64,000 nt of DNA from Tribonema minus. Its lineage: Eukaryota > Sar > Xanthophyceae > Tribonematales > Tribonemataceae. Position 1 is the stretch's first letter, and each line of letters begins with the position of its first letter. Position numbers and translations under genes: made by a program. Location of the stretch: NCBI GenBank assembly GCA_017506865.1, contig JAFCMP010000547.1:806001-870000 (forward strand). The letters run 5' to 3'. A model generated the notes under the pieces. It had not been told where the DNA came from. It worked only from the letters and a program-made list of their open reading frames with translations, and ran no database searches. Below are positions 30,808 through 42,015 of this stretch, piece by piece.

Positions 30808-33800
30808 CTATCCTTGAATGGAGCGCCAGAGCACGTGCGCCGCCGCAGTGCGCAGCCGCTCGACTGCCGCCACATCTGCGGTCATGTTCGCCTCGTAGAT
30901 CTGCTCGAAGCTGCGGCTGTTGCCGAGCACGGCCTCCTGAGGAGGGGGGGGGGGGCGACAGTTGCAGCGTAACTGTAAGATGATGGCATGGTCGCAGACG
31001 CAAATGTCGCACGGCCAGCAGACTCTACACAGGGCAGACGACAGCGGTAGAGAGGCATACTACTTCTACGGGCCTTCCTTGTCGATGGACAGACAACACA
31101 AGTGCATGAGACATGGTGGCAGTCTATCAGTGAAGGTTGCTTGCAAAGAAAGGTTCTATCATCGGGCCATGATGCAAGTTCTCCTGCTCCCGTGGCCACA
31201 TCAGCCTTGCAGGTGTGCTTGAAGGCGCAACGCTTGGTGCAAGACTCAGAGGCACAGCATGCCCCCCGCCGTGGCGGCAGCAAATCAATGATGACACGAC
31301 GCGTGACTGCAGTCACACAAGCGCGGCAGCATCCGCTCGAGCTGCGGCGGCTGGTGGGCGGGACTGGCTTGTCTGCAAGGTCGTGAATCGGACCTTTGCA
31401 GCGACAGCAACTGTTTATCGCAGTGTGCAGTCCGTCGCACAGCAGCGCTGTCAGTGAGCGTTGCGAAAGTGTGGCAGTATGCGCTCGCTCAAGCATGGCA
31501 GGACCTTCCGCGCACTGCCAGAAACATCGCAGCGTTTGCTGACAGTCGCTGTTTGTGGGCATGAAATCTACGGTAGAGCAGGGGGGCAGGGGGGATCACA
31601 GCGCGCAGGGGGGATCACAGCGCGCAGTGAAGAACTTCAACATTGGAACCTCATCCAATACCTACTCTCTACCTTTGTACAGTTCGTACAGCATGTACTT
31701 GTGACACTCCAAAGTGCACACACGGTGCCATCAAGTCTGCAATAACTCATACGTCAGAGTTGAAGTAGTACCTTCCACGCTTTGCCGCCGTCTACGTCCT
31801 TGGAGCTGCGCACGAGCGTCTGCCCCCCCTGCGCGTCCCCCACCCCCACTAGCACGCCCCCCGCAGCAACGCTCAACCCCTCCTCCGAGTCGTCCACGAC
31901 GTTGTATACTACCGCACCAGGCCCCGCCGTCACCTTCCTGGCGGTTACGTTCACGAGGATGCAGCCCTGCGACGCGCGGACAGGCGGAAATACAGCAGCG
32001 CTCAGGTTCCAGAAGATTGAAGACCACTAAGAAGGCATTGAAGTTGACTCACTCAACCGGGGTCAGAGTCGTTGCGGTTTCATGTTGTGAGTCAGAGCGG
32101 GCTGCTGGCTCTGGAGATTGCGTGCCTGCTTCTGCTGCGTCTGTAAAGCTCATCGGAGCTCCAAGACCGCCGCCTGTGCAGGCACACACCGCAGCAGCGC
32201 CGCGGAACCGCTGCTGTAGCGGGTCAGAGGCTGCGTGCAATGGCTCGTTGTGAACAGATACAGCAGTGCTCAGGTGACTGAAGACTGACAACCATAAATA
32301 GGCAGTGGAATTGACTCGCGTCGTCGGTGGCAGAGTCGATGCATGCGCCCGTGAACTGCATCACAGCTCCAACACTGCTGCGTGCGCAGGCACACACCGC
32401 AGCAGCGCCGCGGTGCCGCTGCAGCAGGTCTGACAGAGGCTGCGTGCGATGGCTCGTTGTAAACTGATACAGCAGCGCTCAGGTTACTGAAGACTGACGA
32501 CCACACAAAAAGGCATTGGGGTTTACTTGCGTCGTCGGTGGCAGAGTCTATGTGAACTGTGAAGCGGATCAGAGCTCCAACTGCTTGCTGCCTGCGCAGG
32601 GACACACCGCAGCGGTGCTGCTGCCGCAGGCTAGAGGCTGCGTGTGATGGCTCGTTGTGAACTGTGGACCGCGTCAGTGCTCACGCCGCCGCCTGCACGT
32701 GCGCGCTCCGTGTGACCGCCAGGGCGCAGCTGCGGACGCCCACGTCACCCATCCTATCAGTAGGGTATCTTACTGAACACATCTGGACACCTTGTGAACT
32801 GCCATTTGTCAGCGCTGGTTCTAGTACAGATGGTATCCGCGTGCATGCACACGTGCGCCCCAGACACAGTCGGGGGGCGTTGCCTCCAAAGCCGCTTGCG
32901 CCGCGGCGCCGCTGGCCGGCGCGTGACCTGCACAACCGCTTCCCGCAATAGGACTGTGCGCGTGGACTCCGCCTGAACTCCTACATGAACCGCATGTATA
33001 CTGTGAACCGCAGCACGGCCCGGCGCCCTCACCTCCGCCTCCACGCGCGCGCAGCGCACGAACGCCAGCGCGCTGCCGCGCACGCTCCCCGCGCCCAGCG
33101 CGCAGGCGCTCACCACGCTCGCCGCGTCCACGCTTGCGCCGCCGCCGCCGCCGCCGCCGCTGCCGCCGCCGCTACATTGCTCAGCGGCGGCGAAGCGCCG
33201 CAGCAGCGCCGCCTCGGGGCCTTGCGCGCACAGCAGCAGGCAGTTCTTGACGTACAGCGGCAGCTGGCCGTAGTCCCACCAGTACGCGGCGGCGCCGACG
33301 TCGACGGCGCCGAAGAGGCCGCAGGCGCCGCCGCCGTCAGCCTGCGCGCAGCGTACGATGGACGTGTGTGCGTGTGTGCGCGCGGGGCGACGGGGTGAGC
33401 CGGTGTACATGCGCAGCAGTTGAGGTCTGTGGCGATGCGGCGTGCTGCTGTATATAGCGCGGCTGTACTTGACTTGTGTGGCGATACGGTGACCCGGTGT
33501 GCACGCGCAGCAGGTGCGGTGCGTAGCGACGCGGCGAGCTACTGCACACGCGAGCACTTGAGGTCTGTGGCGCAGCGGTGAGCTGCTGGACATGTGCAGC
33601 AGTTGAGGTCACTGGCATCGCCGTGAGCTGCTGTATATACACACGCAGCGCTTGAGGTTCGTGGCAACGCGGGGAGCGGCTGTGTACAACGCGGCAGCAC
33701 TTGAGGTGTCTGGCACCGCGCTGCCGCTGCTGTGGTCTGTGCACAGCGGCTGAGGCGCAGAAACTGAGGTGTGTGGCGAAGCTGCCAGAGCCGCTGCGCC

Positions 33801-36800
33801 ACGCGCCGGCGTGTTGCTGTCAAGGCACCGCTGAACGCAGGCGTTGAGGTGGCTGACGCAGGGCTAGGGTTAGGGTTAGGGTTAGGGTTAGGCGGCCGCC
33901 GTTGCAGCGCGTGGTCTGTGCCAGCAGTTGATGGCGCATGCATGCGTGGCAATGCGGAGACCTGCTGGCAGCGCAGCGAGCTGCTGTCTGCACAGCAGAA
34001 GTTGAAGTGCAGGGCATTGAAATTCAAATGCTGCCCGCCGGCCTGCCGCCATGCATCACCAGCAGTGGGCATCAATCACGGCACCGACGCCACACTCGAT
34101 GCTGCTGGGAGTGAATGCGGCGCTCTCCTGTCAGCGATGCTGCTATGATTGCCAGTAGAAAAGGGCAATGAGCATCTACAATGGCTGCGCCTGTCATTAC
34201 GTACCAACCAACAAGGCATGTCTGGTGTGGTCGAGCTAAAGTACAGGGATGGACACGGGCGCGAAGACGCGAAGTGGATCACCGTGCGCAGCGAAGCGTG
34301 CCGTGAGAGTACGCGCCCCAAGTTCAACTCTGCTCATGTATCTTCGACTTTCGCCTGCGCGAGCCTCACGCGCCCGCCCGCCATGCGTACGTTCTGTGCC
34401 GCAGCGTCCCCTGCGCGACCCCGCTTCTGCATCTGACGTCGCTAACCGCGCTAGACTTCACCCGGTGCACCACCCACTACGCCGCATCACCCGAAGCGCA
34501 CCCCACTTCGACTGCGCACGTGCACAAGCCTCTTGCGCACGCCCGCCATGCGGCGCGTGGAGCGCCGCCGCGTCCCCCCCCCCGACCCCCTTCTGCGCCA
34601 TGAGCCCTACATCCGCTCTGCGCGGCAGCGTGAGCGGCATCGCATCACCTCAACTTCAACTCTGCTCATAAATAACTTCAACTTCACCTGCAAAAGCCTC
34701 TCGCGCACGCCCGCCATGCGCGCGCGGTGCCCCGCCGCGTCCCCCCCCCGCCACGCCTTTTCGTTTGATGCCATTCACAGTATCGGATGCGCACCCCAAC
34801 TTCAACTCTACTCATAACGAACGAACTTCAATTTTCACCTGCATGAGCCTCTCGCGCACGCCCGCCATGCGCGCGTGGTGCGCCGCAGCGTCCCCCTCCG
34901 CGACCCCCTTCTGCGCCATGAGCTCCACGTACGCGGCGCACGGCAGCGTGAGCGGCATCCACAGGTGCGGGTCCGTGTCAAGCTTGCCGGCGCGCGCGCG
35001 CAGCTCGCCCGCAAACTCGCTGAGCAGCGCTGCGAGCAGCGCTGCGGAGACGGAGAACGAGCCCAAGGAGGCGCCGACCTGAGATACGGCGCCGAGGGAG
35101 GCGAGCAGGCGCACCGCTGTCGCGTGGTCGACCTTCTCCACCTGCGCGCGCACAGGCATGTATGAATGCATGCAGTATGTTGGGGTGTACGTATATACTT
35201 CTTCTATATGCGTGCACATATGGGTGTGCGCGCTGCGCCGCTGTTTGTACCGCACGCATCAATGTGAGTCTGCTGTCCCATGACAATCGCCAAGAGCGTG
35301 CCGTACGCACCTGCGACGACCAAAGCTGTCTAGCAGTCAGTCACAGTGAAATCAACGCGACAGCTCACCGTTGGCGGTGACCGCGATGAGACCACGCTTA
35401 TCCAGGCCCCGCCGGCCGTACGCTCATGCGGCGCCCGAAGCAGCCTGTGTCGCAGTTACGCATGGCAGTTACGCATGACAGTCATGCTGTAACGGCCGCG
35501 CCGCGGCTCACCTACGCCGAGCCATCCGCGGTCACCGCAACGAGGCGGCCAAAGCAGCCTGTGCCGTAGCCACACATTGGCAGGTACGCATGGCAGTTAC
35601 AGCAGTTACGATGTAACCATCGCGCCGCAGCCTGTGTGGCGGTTACACATTGGCAGTTGCGGTCACTGGCCTCACCTGCGCCGCGCCGCTGGCGGTGACG
35701 GCGATGAGGCCGTACTTGTCGAGTCCGCGCGCGCGCCACGTCTCCGCGTCCGGCATCGGGCCCAGCGTGCACAGTATGTCCGCGTGGCACGTCGGCGTGT
35801 AGTCGGCGCTGACGCTGCAGGGGGGGAGGGGGGCGGCAGCGCACAGCTAAAAGCGCCGTGGGCTATCATCAGCTTATAGTGGCACCAATGGGGGGCGGCA
35901 GCGCACAGCGATGGGTGTCAGCAGCTGTCATGGGTGTCGTTGAGCATCATCAGCTATCACGGGGGCGGCACATCGGCGTGTAGTCGGCGCTGACGCTGCG
36001 ACGAGGGCGGGTGGCAGCGCACAGCGGTAGGTGTTGTTGAGCATCACCATGGGCGTGGCAAGTCGGCGTGTAGTCGGCGCTGACGCTTTGGGGGGGAGGG
36101 GGGGGGGGGGGCAGTGCACAGCAATGGATGTTGCTGAGCAGCTATCACAGGTTTCATTGAGCATCATGAGCCATCATTGGCGTGACACGTCGGCTTGTGG
36201 TCGGCGCTGACGCTGCGGGGAGGGGGGCAGCGCACAGCGATAGGTACGGTTGAGCATCATCAGCTATCACAACGTCGTGTAGTGCGCTGAGGGGAGGTGC
36301 GTGACAGTGCACAGCGATGGGCGTCATTGTTGAGCATCACCGGCGCCATCACGGGTGTCGTTGAGCATCATCGGCTATCATCGGCGTTGATGCTGAAGGA
36401 ATGCGGGGGTTATAGTGATAGGCACCGTTGAACATCATCAGCTGTCATCGGAAGCACGTCTGTGCCGATTGTGAGGGACGCACGCGTCGTTCGGCTCATG
36501 ACCGTTGGGTATACGGTGCCTTCAGCAGAGCACACCTAGCAAAGGCAGCAGAGGAGACTGAGAGGCATCGCCAGGCCTCGGGGGCTGGGCTTGCGGGACG
36601 GAATATTACTAGGCAGACAAAAGCAGCATGCGACCGTCATACCGTAGAAAGTCATCATCAAGTAATGCACATTCCCTGAGAACACGCCATGAAACTGCTC
36701 AACCACTTTGCACCGCGCAGCACGGACAACGTACGCAAAACAGAACTGCCCGCCCACTCTTGAGGAAATGATACACATGCAGCGGTCAGCCGCTCGCGCG

Positions 36801-39800
36801 CAGTTTCTGCACGCAGGCCATCCAGTAGAAGGGGTAAGTAGGTACGTGTGATCCGCATGATACATACCTCGCAATGAACACCTGGTCGCCCCAGAACACG
36901 CTCAGCCGCCCGCGCCGGCTGCGCGCGTAGATGCTCGTCTGCTTGATCACCGCCTCCAGTATGGTCAGCGCCACCGCGCTCTCGCCGTCAGCGCCGCCGC
37001 TGCCGCCGCTGCCGCCGCCGCGCCGCACCGCCGCGGGCAGCTTCACACCCGGCTTGTTGTTGCTCTCGCTGCCGGGGAGCGGCGCCAGGCGCGTTCCTTT
37101 CCCCGCGGTGTGGAACAGTCCGGCGCTGATCCTCCCTGCGCACCGGGGGGCGCACGTGGGATGCGACAATTGAGGATCATGCGCTATCTATCTTGCGTGG
37201 GACGCCAGGGAAGTGCCTTGCATGCGGCGTTTAGGACTCTGTGCTCTCGTGCGCGAATTGCTAGGGAATGGCCTTTGCCCTGAGCGGTGTCAAGGTGCCA
37301 CTGACGTGTAACCTTGCGTGCGGTGATTAGGGGGTTCCTGTGCTCTCGTGCGTGAAAATCGCTGTTGGATCGCCTTGCACTTGGCGGTGTCGAGGCGCCC
37401 GCGGCCGCTGACATGTGAGTCGAGTCGAGACGCCTGCTAAGCGCGCGAGTGTCTGCGAGGTGTCTGCGTGTGGCGTGAACGCCCGGGCCAGGGCCTGCCC
37501 TGGCCTGACCCTGAGCACCGTAAGGGTAGGGTTAGGGCCAGTAATAGGGTTAGGGTTGGCGCAAATGACCATGCGTCGCAGATGCGCAGAGGTCCTGCAA
37601 CCATCCTGCGACACCGAGCGATGGAACACGTGAGCATGCGCCCTCAGCCCCTTCAGCAGCAGAGCGCAGCGCACGCGCCGCGCGCCGTGGCCGCAGCTGC
37701 ACCTCGCCGCTCTCCCAGCAGACCGTCCCGCTGCAGACCTTCTTACCAGCGTGCACCTTACTGTCGCCTGAGCGCCATCGGAGCGCTACGGTAGTATGGC
37801 GTATGGGGCGGAGACTGCCTTCCCACCGCAGCGCTGGCAAACTGCTTCTTGGAATTCGCAAGTACTTGATGTTGCACCGTGTCGGTTTCAGCTGACCTGA
37901 GTTGAGTTCCGCGTCCAGATCGAAGCCCGGGTACCGCGCGCGCGCCAGCGCCGCCGCGTTCTGCCAGGCGAAGAGCGTTCCCAGCGCATTCCCCGCGCCC
38001 CCCGGCCAGTCCTCCGTCACCGCCAGCACCTTGCTGCCGTGGGGTATGATGGAGCCCTGTCCCGCCTCCAAGCGTGCCTGCATCAGCCGTGGCAGTGATC
38101 AGCACGGTGACGGCAGCAATTTAGTGGGGCGCTGGCAACGAGCGGCAACGTGATGGCAGCGATCAGCAGGACGACCCGGCATTAGGGCAATGGCAGCAAT
38201 CAGCACATGGATGGCAGCAATCAGCAAGATGATGGCAGCGATCAGCAATATGTTGGAGCCCTGCCCCGCCTCGAAGCACGCCTGAATCAGACGTGGCAAT
38301 GGCGTGGCGATGGCAGCGATGAGCAGACAATGGCAGTGGGCAATGGCAGTGATCTGCAGGGCGGTGGCAGTGACCATCGTGGCGACGGCAGCGATCAGCA
38401 TGGTGATGGCAGCGATCGACATGGCAAAATGGCAGTGATCAGCATGGCAGTGGCAGTGATCAGCAAAATGATGGCAGCAATCATCATGGCAGTCATCAGC
38501 AAGGCGATGGCGGCAATCAGCAGGGCGGCGGCAGCGATCAGCACATGAATGGCAGCAATAAGCATGGCAATGGCAGTGATCGGCATGGCAAAATGGCAGC
38601 AATCAGCAGGGCGATGGCATTGATCAGCAGGGTGACGGCAGCGATCAGCGGGCGATGGCAGCGATCAGCACATGGATGGCAGTGATCATCATGGCAAATG
38701 GCAGCAAGCAGCGTGGCAATGGCTGTGATCAGCAGGGCGATGGCAGTGATCACCATAGCAGTCAGGGACAGCGATCAGCGCAGTGATGTCAGCGATCAGC
38801 AGGGCGCTGTCGCTCAAGATCAGCACATGGATGGCAGTGATCATCATGGCAAATGGCAGCAAGCAGCGTGGCAATGGCTGTGATCAGCAGGGCGATGGCA
38901 GTGATCACCATAGCAGTCAGGGACAGCGATCAGCGCAGTGATGTCAGCGATCAGCAGGGCGCTGTCACTCAAGCAGCAACATGATGGCGGCGATCAGGCG
39001 TGTTGATGGCGGCCATGGCGGCGCGCGCGGTCGTGCCCACAAAGCGAAGTTCCCGAACTCCATGCACTGGAAGAATTGCATGGCAATAGGGCATGGGAAG
39101 CAAGGAGCAGCTGGCAAGCACGCCAGACATGCGCAATGGCGTCATCGTGCCACTTCGGGTGCCACAGTTCGCTCGGAGGTGCTGCTGCCGTCGTGTAGGT
39201 TTCGTGGAAATAAGCTTGCCATGAAAGAATTCGAGATCGTGCGCACATGGTGTTGCCACAAGAGGCGGCTACTTCTGTGCCAGTACCTTGGGCACTAACC
39301 ACTAATAATCACCTCGAACTGTGCGATGGTGCTGACATGATGCCCCAGAATATGCCAGATCGTAGCAGGTTCCTGTTCTATTTCGGCCTAGGTCCCGGTA
39401 CAACTGCGTAAGCCTCAAGAAATCGGATGTTGGTATCAGCGCTCATATAGTACTCTGGTTATTGCAGCGGTTCACCATAGTGGCATCACCAGGGCAGCAA
39501 CAGAGCAGATTCATACGTCCAGCACGCACGCTAGCCGTTGGAGCATGGGACGCCGCCGATCAGCGCTGTATGGGCTGTTGCGGCAGATGCAGCTCTCGCA
39601 GCTGCTGCTGCTGGTACAGCTGCTGCTGCCGCTGCTGCTGCTGCCGCTGCTGCTGCTGCCGCTGCTGCTGTTACTGCGTCGCATGCTGGTTCATGAATCT
39701 TTGGGCTTGACATATGTGGGTGATTGAGAACCCGCTGCTGCAGCTGCTGCTATTGCTGCAAGTGTTGCAGCTGACGCTGTTGCAGCGCCGCTGTCAATGT

Positions 39801-40212
39801 CTGTTGTAATCACGACTGAAATCCATGTCAGATGATGACAGCAGTGTCAAATTTGACGCTGTTGCGTCGCATACGGCAATTCAGCTAAATTCTACAGCAG
39901 TGGATGTTGCACGTTGTCATCGCCTGCAACGAAAAAGCGTTCCGAGATCAACTTCGTGCACACCTGCCAGTACGATGCCTGATGCTCGCTGCCTGTGCAA
40001 ACGATGATCACGTCGAATCCCTCCAAAGAGCACATGCGATCCACGTTGGAGGACCGCGCCTGGGCTTCCGCATCGCTGCCGCCTGATGCCATCGCCACCG
40101 CGCCGGACTTGCGGTCCACCTTCAGGATCTCTCAAGGGTACAACGCGCGCGGCTTTCCGGGCACATCGACGCGCGTCACGGCTTGAGGTTTTTCAACTTC
40201 CGTGGAAAGCAT
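30808..40212 (-). CDS. Sugar-phosphate nucleotidyltransferase-like protein, 8 exons
   Basis: Exons: 40092 (or 40212)-39964, 38077-37897, 37135-36868, 35814-35676, 35141-34839, 33341-33033, 31966-31772 and 30936-30808 (TAG). All phases match, giving 550 codons from ATG 40092. Exon 1 is a Rossmann start (GFDVIIVCTGSEHQASYWQ). Exon 2 has VTEDWPGGAGNALGTLFAWQ. Exon 3 has the nucleotide-binding loop GLFHTAGKGTRLAPLPG, then NNKPGVKLP and LSVFWGDQVF. Exon 6 has AYWWDYGQLPLYVKN. Exons 6-7 look like a beta-helix-type tail (LVNVTARKVTAGPGAVVYNV). The G-x-G-T-R-L-x-P-L loop is that of enzymes that join NTP and sugar-1-phosphate; substrate and pathway are not evident. The frame extends upstream to an ATG at 40212 but crosses a TGA at 40134-40132. 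Confidence 0.82.
32060..32660. repeat. Three tandem units of about 195 bp in intron 6 of the nucleotidyltransferase gene
   Basis: Units begin near 32145, 32355 and 32565. Each has ctccaa...gcctgcgcaggcacacaccgcagcagcgccgcgg, then gctgcgtg.gatggctcgttgtgaac and acagcagcgctcaggt.actgaagactgac. The first unit reaches back to 32010 (cagcagcgctcaggttccagaagattgaag). Confidence 0.85.
33390..33800. repeat. Diverged tandem repeat in intron 5 of the nucleotidyltransferase gene
   Basis: Six or so units of about 60-65 bp share cagcagttgaggtctgtggcgatgcggcgagctgctgtata variants. The tract ends near 33893 in four TTAGGG units. Confidence 0.75.
34340..34840. repeat. Copies of nucleotidyltransferase exon 5 3' edge
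   Basis: The true edge (acctgcatgagcctctcgcgcacgcccgccatgcgcgcgtggtg, from 34837) is copied at about 34358-34460, 34520-34645 and 34685-34760. Copies reproduce the exon for up to about 100 bp (cccttctgcgccatgagc...). Period is about 160-170 bp. Confidence 0.92.
35350..35680. repeat. Copies of nucleotidyltransferase exon 4 3' edge
   Basis: The edge at 35671-35720 (ctcacctgcgccgcgccgctggcggtgacggcgatgaggcc) is echoed at about 35364-35415 and 35508-35556. Both copies are followed by gcagcctgtg.cg and a cgcatggcagttacg phrase that also recurs. Confidence 0.85.
35805..36330. repeat. Four or five copies of nucleotidyltransferase exon 4 5' edge
   Basis: The edge (cacgtcggcgtgtagtcggcgctgacgctgcag, 35788-35820) is copied at about 35967-36003, 36058-36095 and 36187-36220, with a remnant near 36275. 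Each is followed by a G-rich tract, cagcgcacagcgatgggtgt and tgagcatcatcagctatca. Unit length is about 100-130 bp. Confidence 0.92.
38100..38980. repeat. GATCAGCA/GATGGCAG minisatellite
   Basis: About 880 bp in intron 1 of the nucleotidyltransferase gene is built of 12-30 bp units such as gatggcagcgatcagca and gcagtgatcagcatggca. Within it a 156-bp higher unit is present twice almost without change (38663-38818 and 38819-38974). Near 38250-38290 it includes a copy of the exon 2 5' edge (ggagccctgccccgcctcgaagcacgcctg). Confidence 0.9.
39590..39680. repeat. (CTG)n/(CTGCTGCCG)n tract
   Basis: About 85 bp of ctgctgctg/ctgctgccg units lie in intron 1 of the nucleotidyltransferase gene. A second, poorer CTG run follows at 39730-39790. 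No coding use is evident. Confidence 0.8.
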
Positions 40213-40238
40213 GATCAGAACAGTAGGTAGTTATAGCA
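40213..40238. promoter_or_regulatory. 26-bp gap between divergent start codons
   Basis: If the minus gene starts at ATG 40212, only 26 bp lie between it and the ATG of the plus gene at 40239. If it starts at 40092, the gap is 146 bp. Either way the two genes must share or overlap promoter sequence, or one has an unseen upstream exon. Confidence 0.5.
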
Positions 40239-41022
40239 ATGCTGCTCGTGCCGCTGCTGCTGCTGACGGCCCTCGCCCTATGTGACACCGCGCATGCTTT
40301 CGTGCCGCCGGCCGGCGGCCATACGCAGCGGCCTCACTCCACGATGTTGAGAGCAATGCCAGCTAGCATTGTCCTCTTGCCAGATACGCGAGCGGACCCT
40401 GACGCCCCACAAGGAGCTTGGTGTGCAGCGCTGCAGGTGAATCAGCACCGCGTGATCAGCGTCGTCCTACATCACCGTGAAGGGGGGAGGCGAGCCAGAG
40501 TTGACTGAGACGTCGCTCTGGTTGAATCACGTAGCAAGTGCTTGGCTGTACGTTCGCTGTACCTCTTGGACTGGCCGAACCAATGGCTTTCTGCATCAGA
40601 AGGAAACCATGGTCGGCGCTTTGCTGCTGTCCATGCTTCATCTGCTGCACCAGAAGTGTGTCAACGATTTTCGGCACTTCCCCGTTTGTCGCCCTGCCTC
40701 GCAGGCGCACATCGTGAGCCGCGGCTGGGCCCCCGAGGCCATCCGCACGGGCCACCTCCCCGACATCTACGCCTTCAACAACAAGCGCTACGAGCGCTTC
40801 TGGCTCGGCCTCATGGGCAGCGCGCAGGAGCTGCACATCACCCCCCACACCCTCGTCATAGCCGCCGGCGCGGCGGCCGACGCGACGCTGCGCTACATAG
40901 AGCGCTCACAGGTGCACGGCGCCATCCTGGTTAACGCCGGGGATCTCTACCACGCCGCGGAGCGACACGGGCGCGCCTACGCATGGGCGCAGATCCGCGC
41001 CAACTGCGACGGCGGCGGCGGA

Positions 41023-41057
<35 letters not shown>

Positions 41058-41790
41058 GCGCGTGGCGCTGGCGTATGGCGAGGGCGGCCTCGAGGAGGGG
41101 CGCGCGGTGCAGGTACGTAGGTATCATGTTCGTCAGCTTTAGCTGAGCAATGCTGCAGAGCTTGCGCAGAGGACTGTGTCCGCGAGGGCTCGCCGGCCCG
41201 CGCTGCGACCTACGGCAGCGACGCCGCTTCGAGCGTACTTGCGCGGGTGTGAGGGTGGCCTTTGTTTGTTTTGTGCGTGATGCGCTGAGGACAGCTGTGT
41301 GGTGTGCATGTGGGACGCAGTCAGAGCGCTGGCTGGGGTGAGTTCGAGTCGCTATCCTCAATGACGCGCACAGCCAAACTGCTCATGATACTGCCGTCCT
41401 TGTGCACCTTGATACTGCCGTCCTTTTGCGCCTTGCCCTTCTTCGCCTCGCCCTGATCCCGTGCGGGAGGCGTGCCAGTGTGAGGCAACTGGCTACCCGG
41501 TTGAAGAAAGCCCGACCAGGTGGTGCGCATACCTTTTGATGCAGTTGCAAGTGCCCCCGTCTTAACAGCGCTGTCCGCTGTCACGCCAACGCAATAGTAG
41601 CCCTGTCTTAACAGCCGTAAACTCTGTCACGCCAACGCAGGCGGCGCTGCGGGTACCGGAGGCGCTCTTCGTCACCGCGCCGGGCGCCGACGCCGCGCGG
41701 AGCGCTGCCGACCAGTCCGCCGCAGTGCTGAGCGCTGCCACAATGCTGTTTGACCGCCTGTGCGCTGCCACTGCTGCCGCGCCCGCATGA
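40239..41790 (+). CDS. RBBP9/YdeN-like serine-hydrolase homologue with plastid-type presequence, active site lost
   Basis: Exons 40239-40436, 40705-41112 and 41641-41790 (TGA) are all phase 0 and give 251 residues. Residues 1-20 are a signal peptide (MLLVPLLLLTALALCDTAHA) followed at once by FVPP and an Arg/Ser/Pro stretch. This is the bipartite form used to enter secondary red plastids. The body follows the RBBP9/YdeN alpha/beta-hydrolase order: IVLLPDTRAD, then FNNKRYERFWLGLMGS, AQELHITPHTLVIAAGAAAD and AILVNAGDLYH. Where active family members have GHSSGA around the catalytic serine, this one has AAGAAA. I also see no C-terminal catalytic His. It is probably a pseudoenzyme or has another role. 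A polyglycine run of about 16 interrupts the loop after residue 177. The exon 3 assignment is weaker than the others. Confidence 0.78.
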
Positions 41791-41814
41791 TCTGGCGGTA
41801 CTGCGCAGTGAATC

Positions 41815-42015
41815 AGCGCGCAGCAGCTGTGTTGAGCGCTGCAACGGTGCTGGCTGACCGCCTGCGCGCTGCTGCTGCGGCGGCGGCGGCGGCCGCGTGA
41901 TCTGGCAGCGCAGCTCAGAGAGTCGGTGCTCAGCGGTCCTGTTGTGCGCTGCTGCAGCGGTCCCAGCGACCGGCCGCGCGCCGCTGCCGCACCGGCGCGG
42001 CCTGCCCACAGCGCG
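41815..42015 (+). repeat. Copies of RBBP9-like exon 3 3' end, including its stop codon
   Basis: The block gtgctgagcgctgccacaatgctgtttgaccgcctgtgcgctgcc ... cgcatgatctggc (41732-41795) recurs downstream at about 41832-41906 (gtgttgagcgctgcaacggtgctggctgaccgcctgc ... gcgtgatctggc) and, more weakly, at 41937-42010. Period is about 100 bp. Confidence 0.85.

Noticed and set aside
33862-33893. Chromosome end (telomere)
   Set aside because: Only four TTAGGG units, in the middle of an intron with coding exons on both sides.
34340-36330. CRISPR-like array
   Set aside because: Repeats are exon-derived, irregular in spacing and diverged; the DNA is eukaryotic.
40129-40140. Selenocysteine reading of the TGA as a firm call
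   Set aside because: No SECIS element was identified and CGA to TGA or a downstream start explains it more simply.
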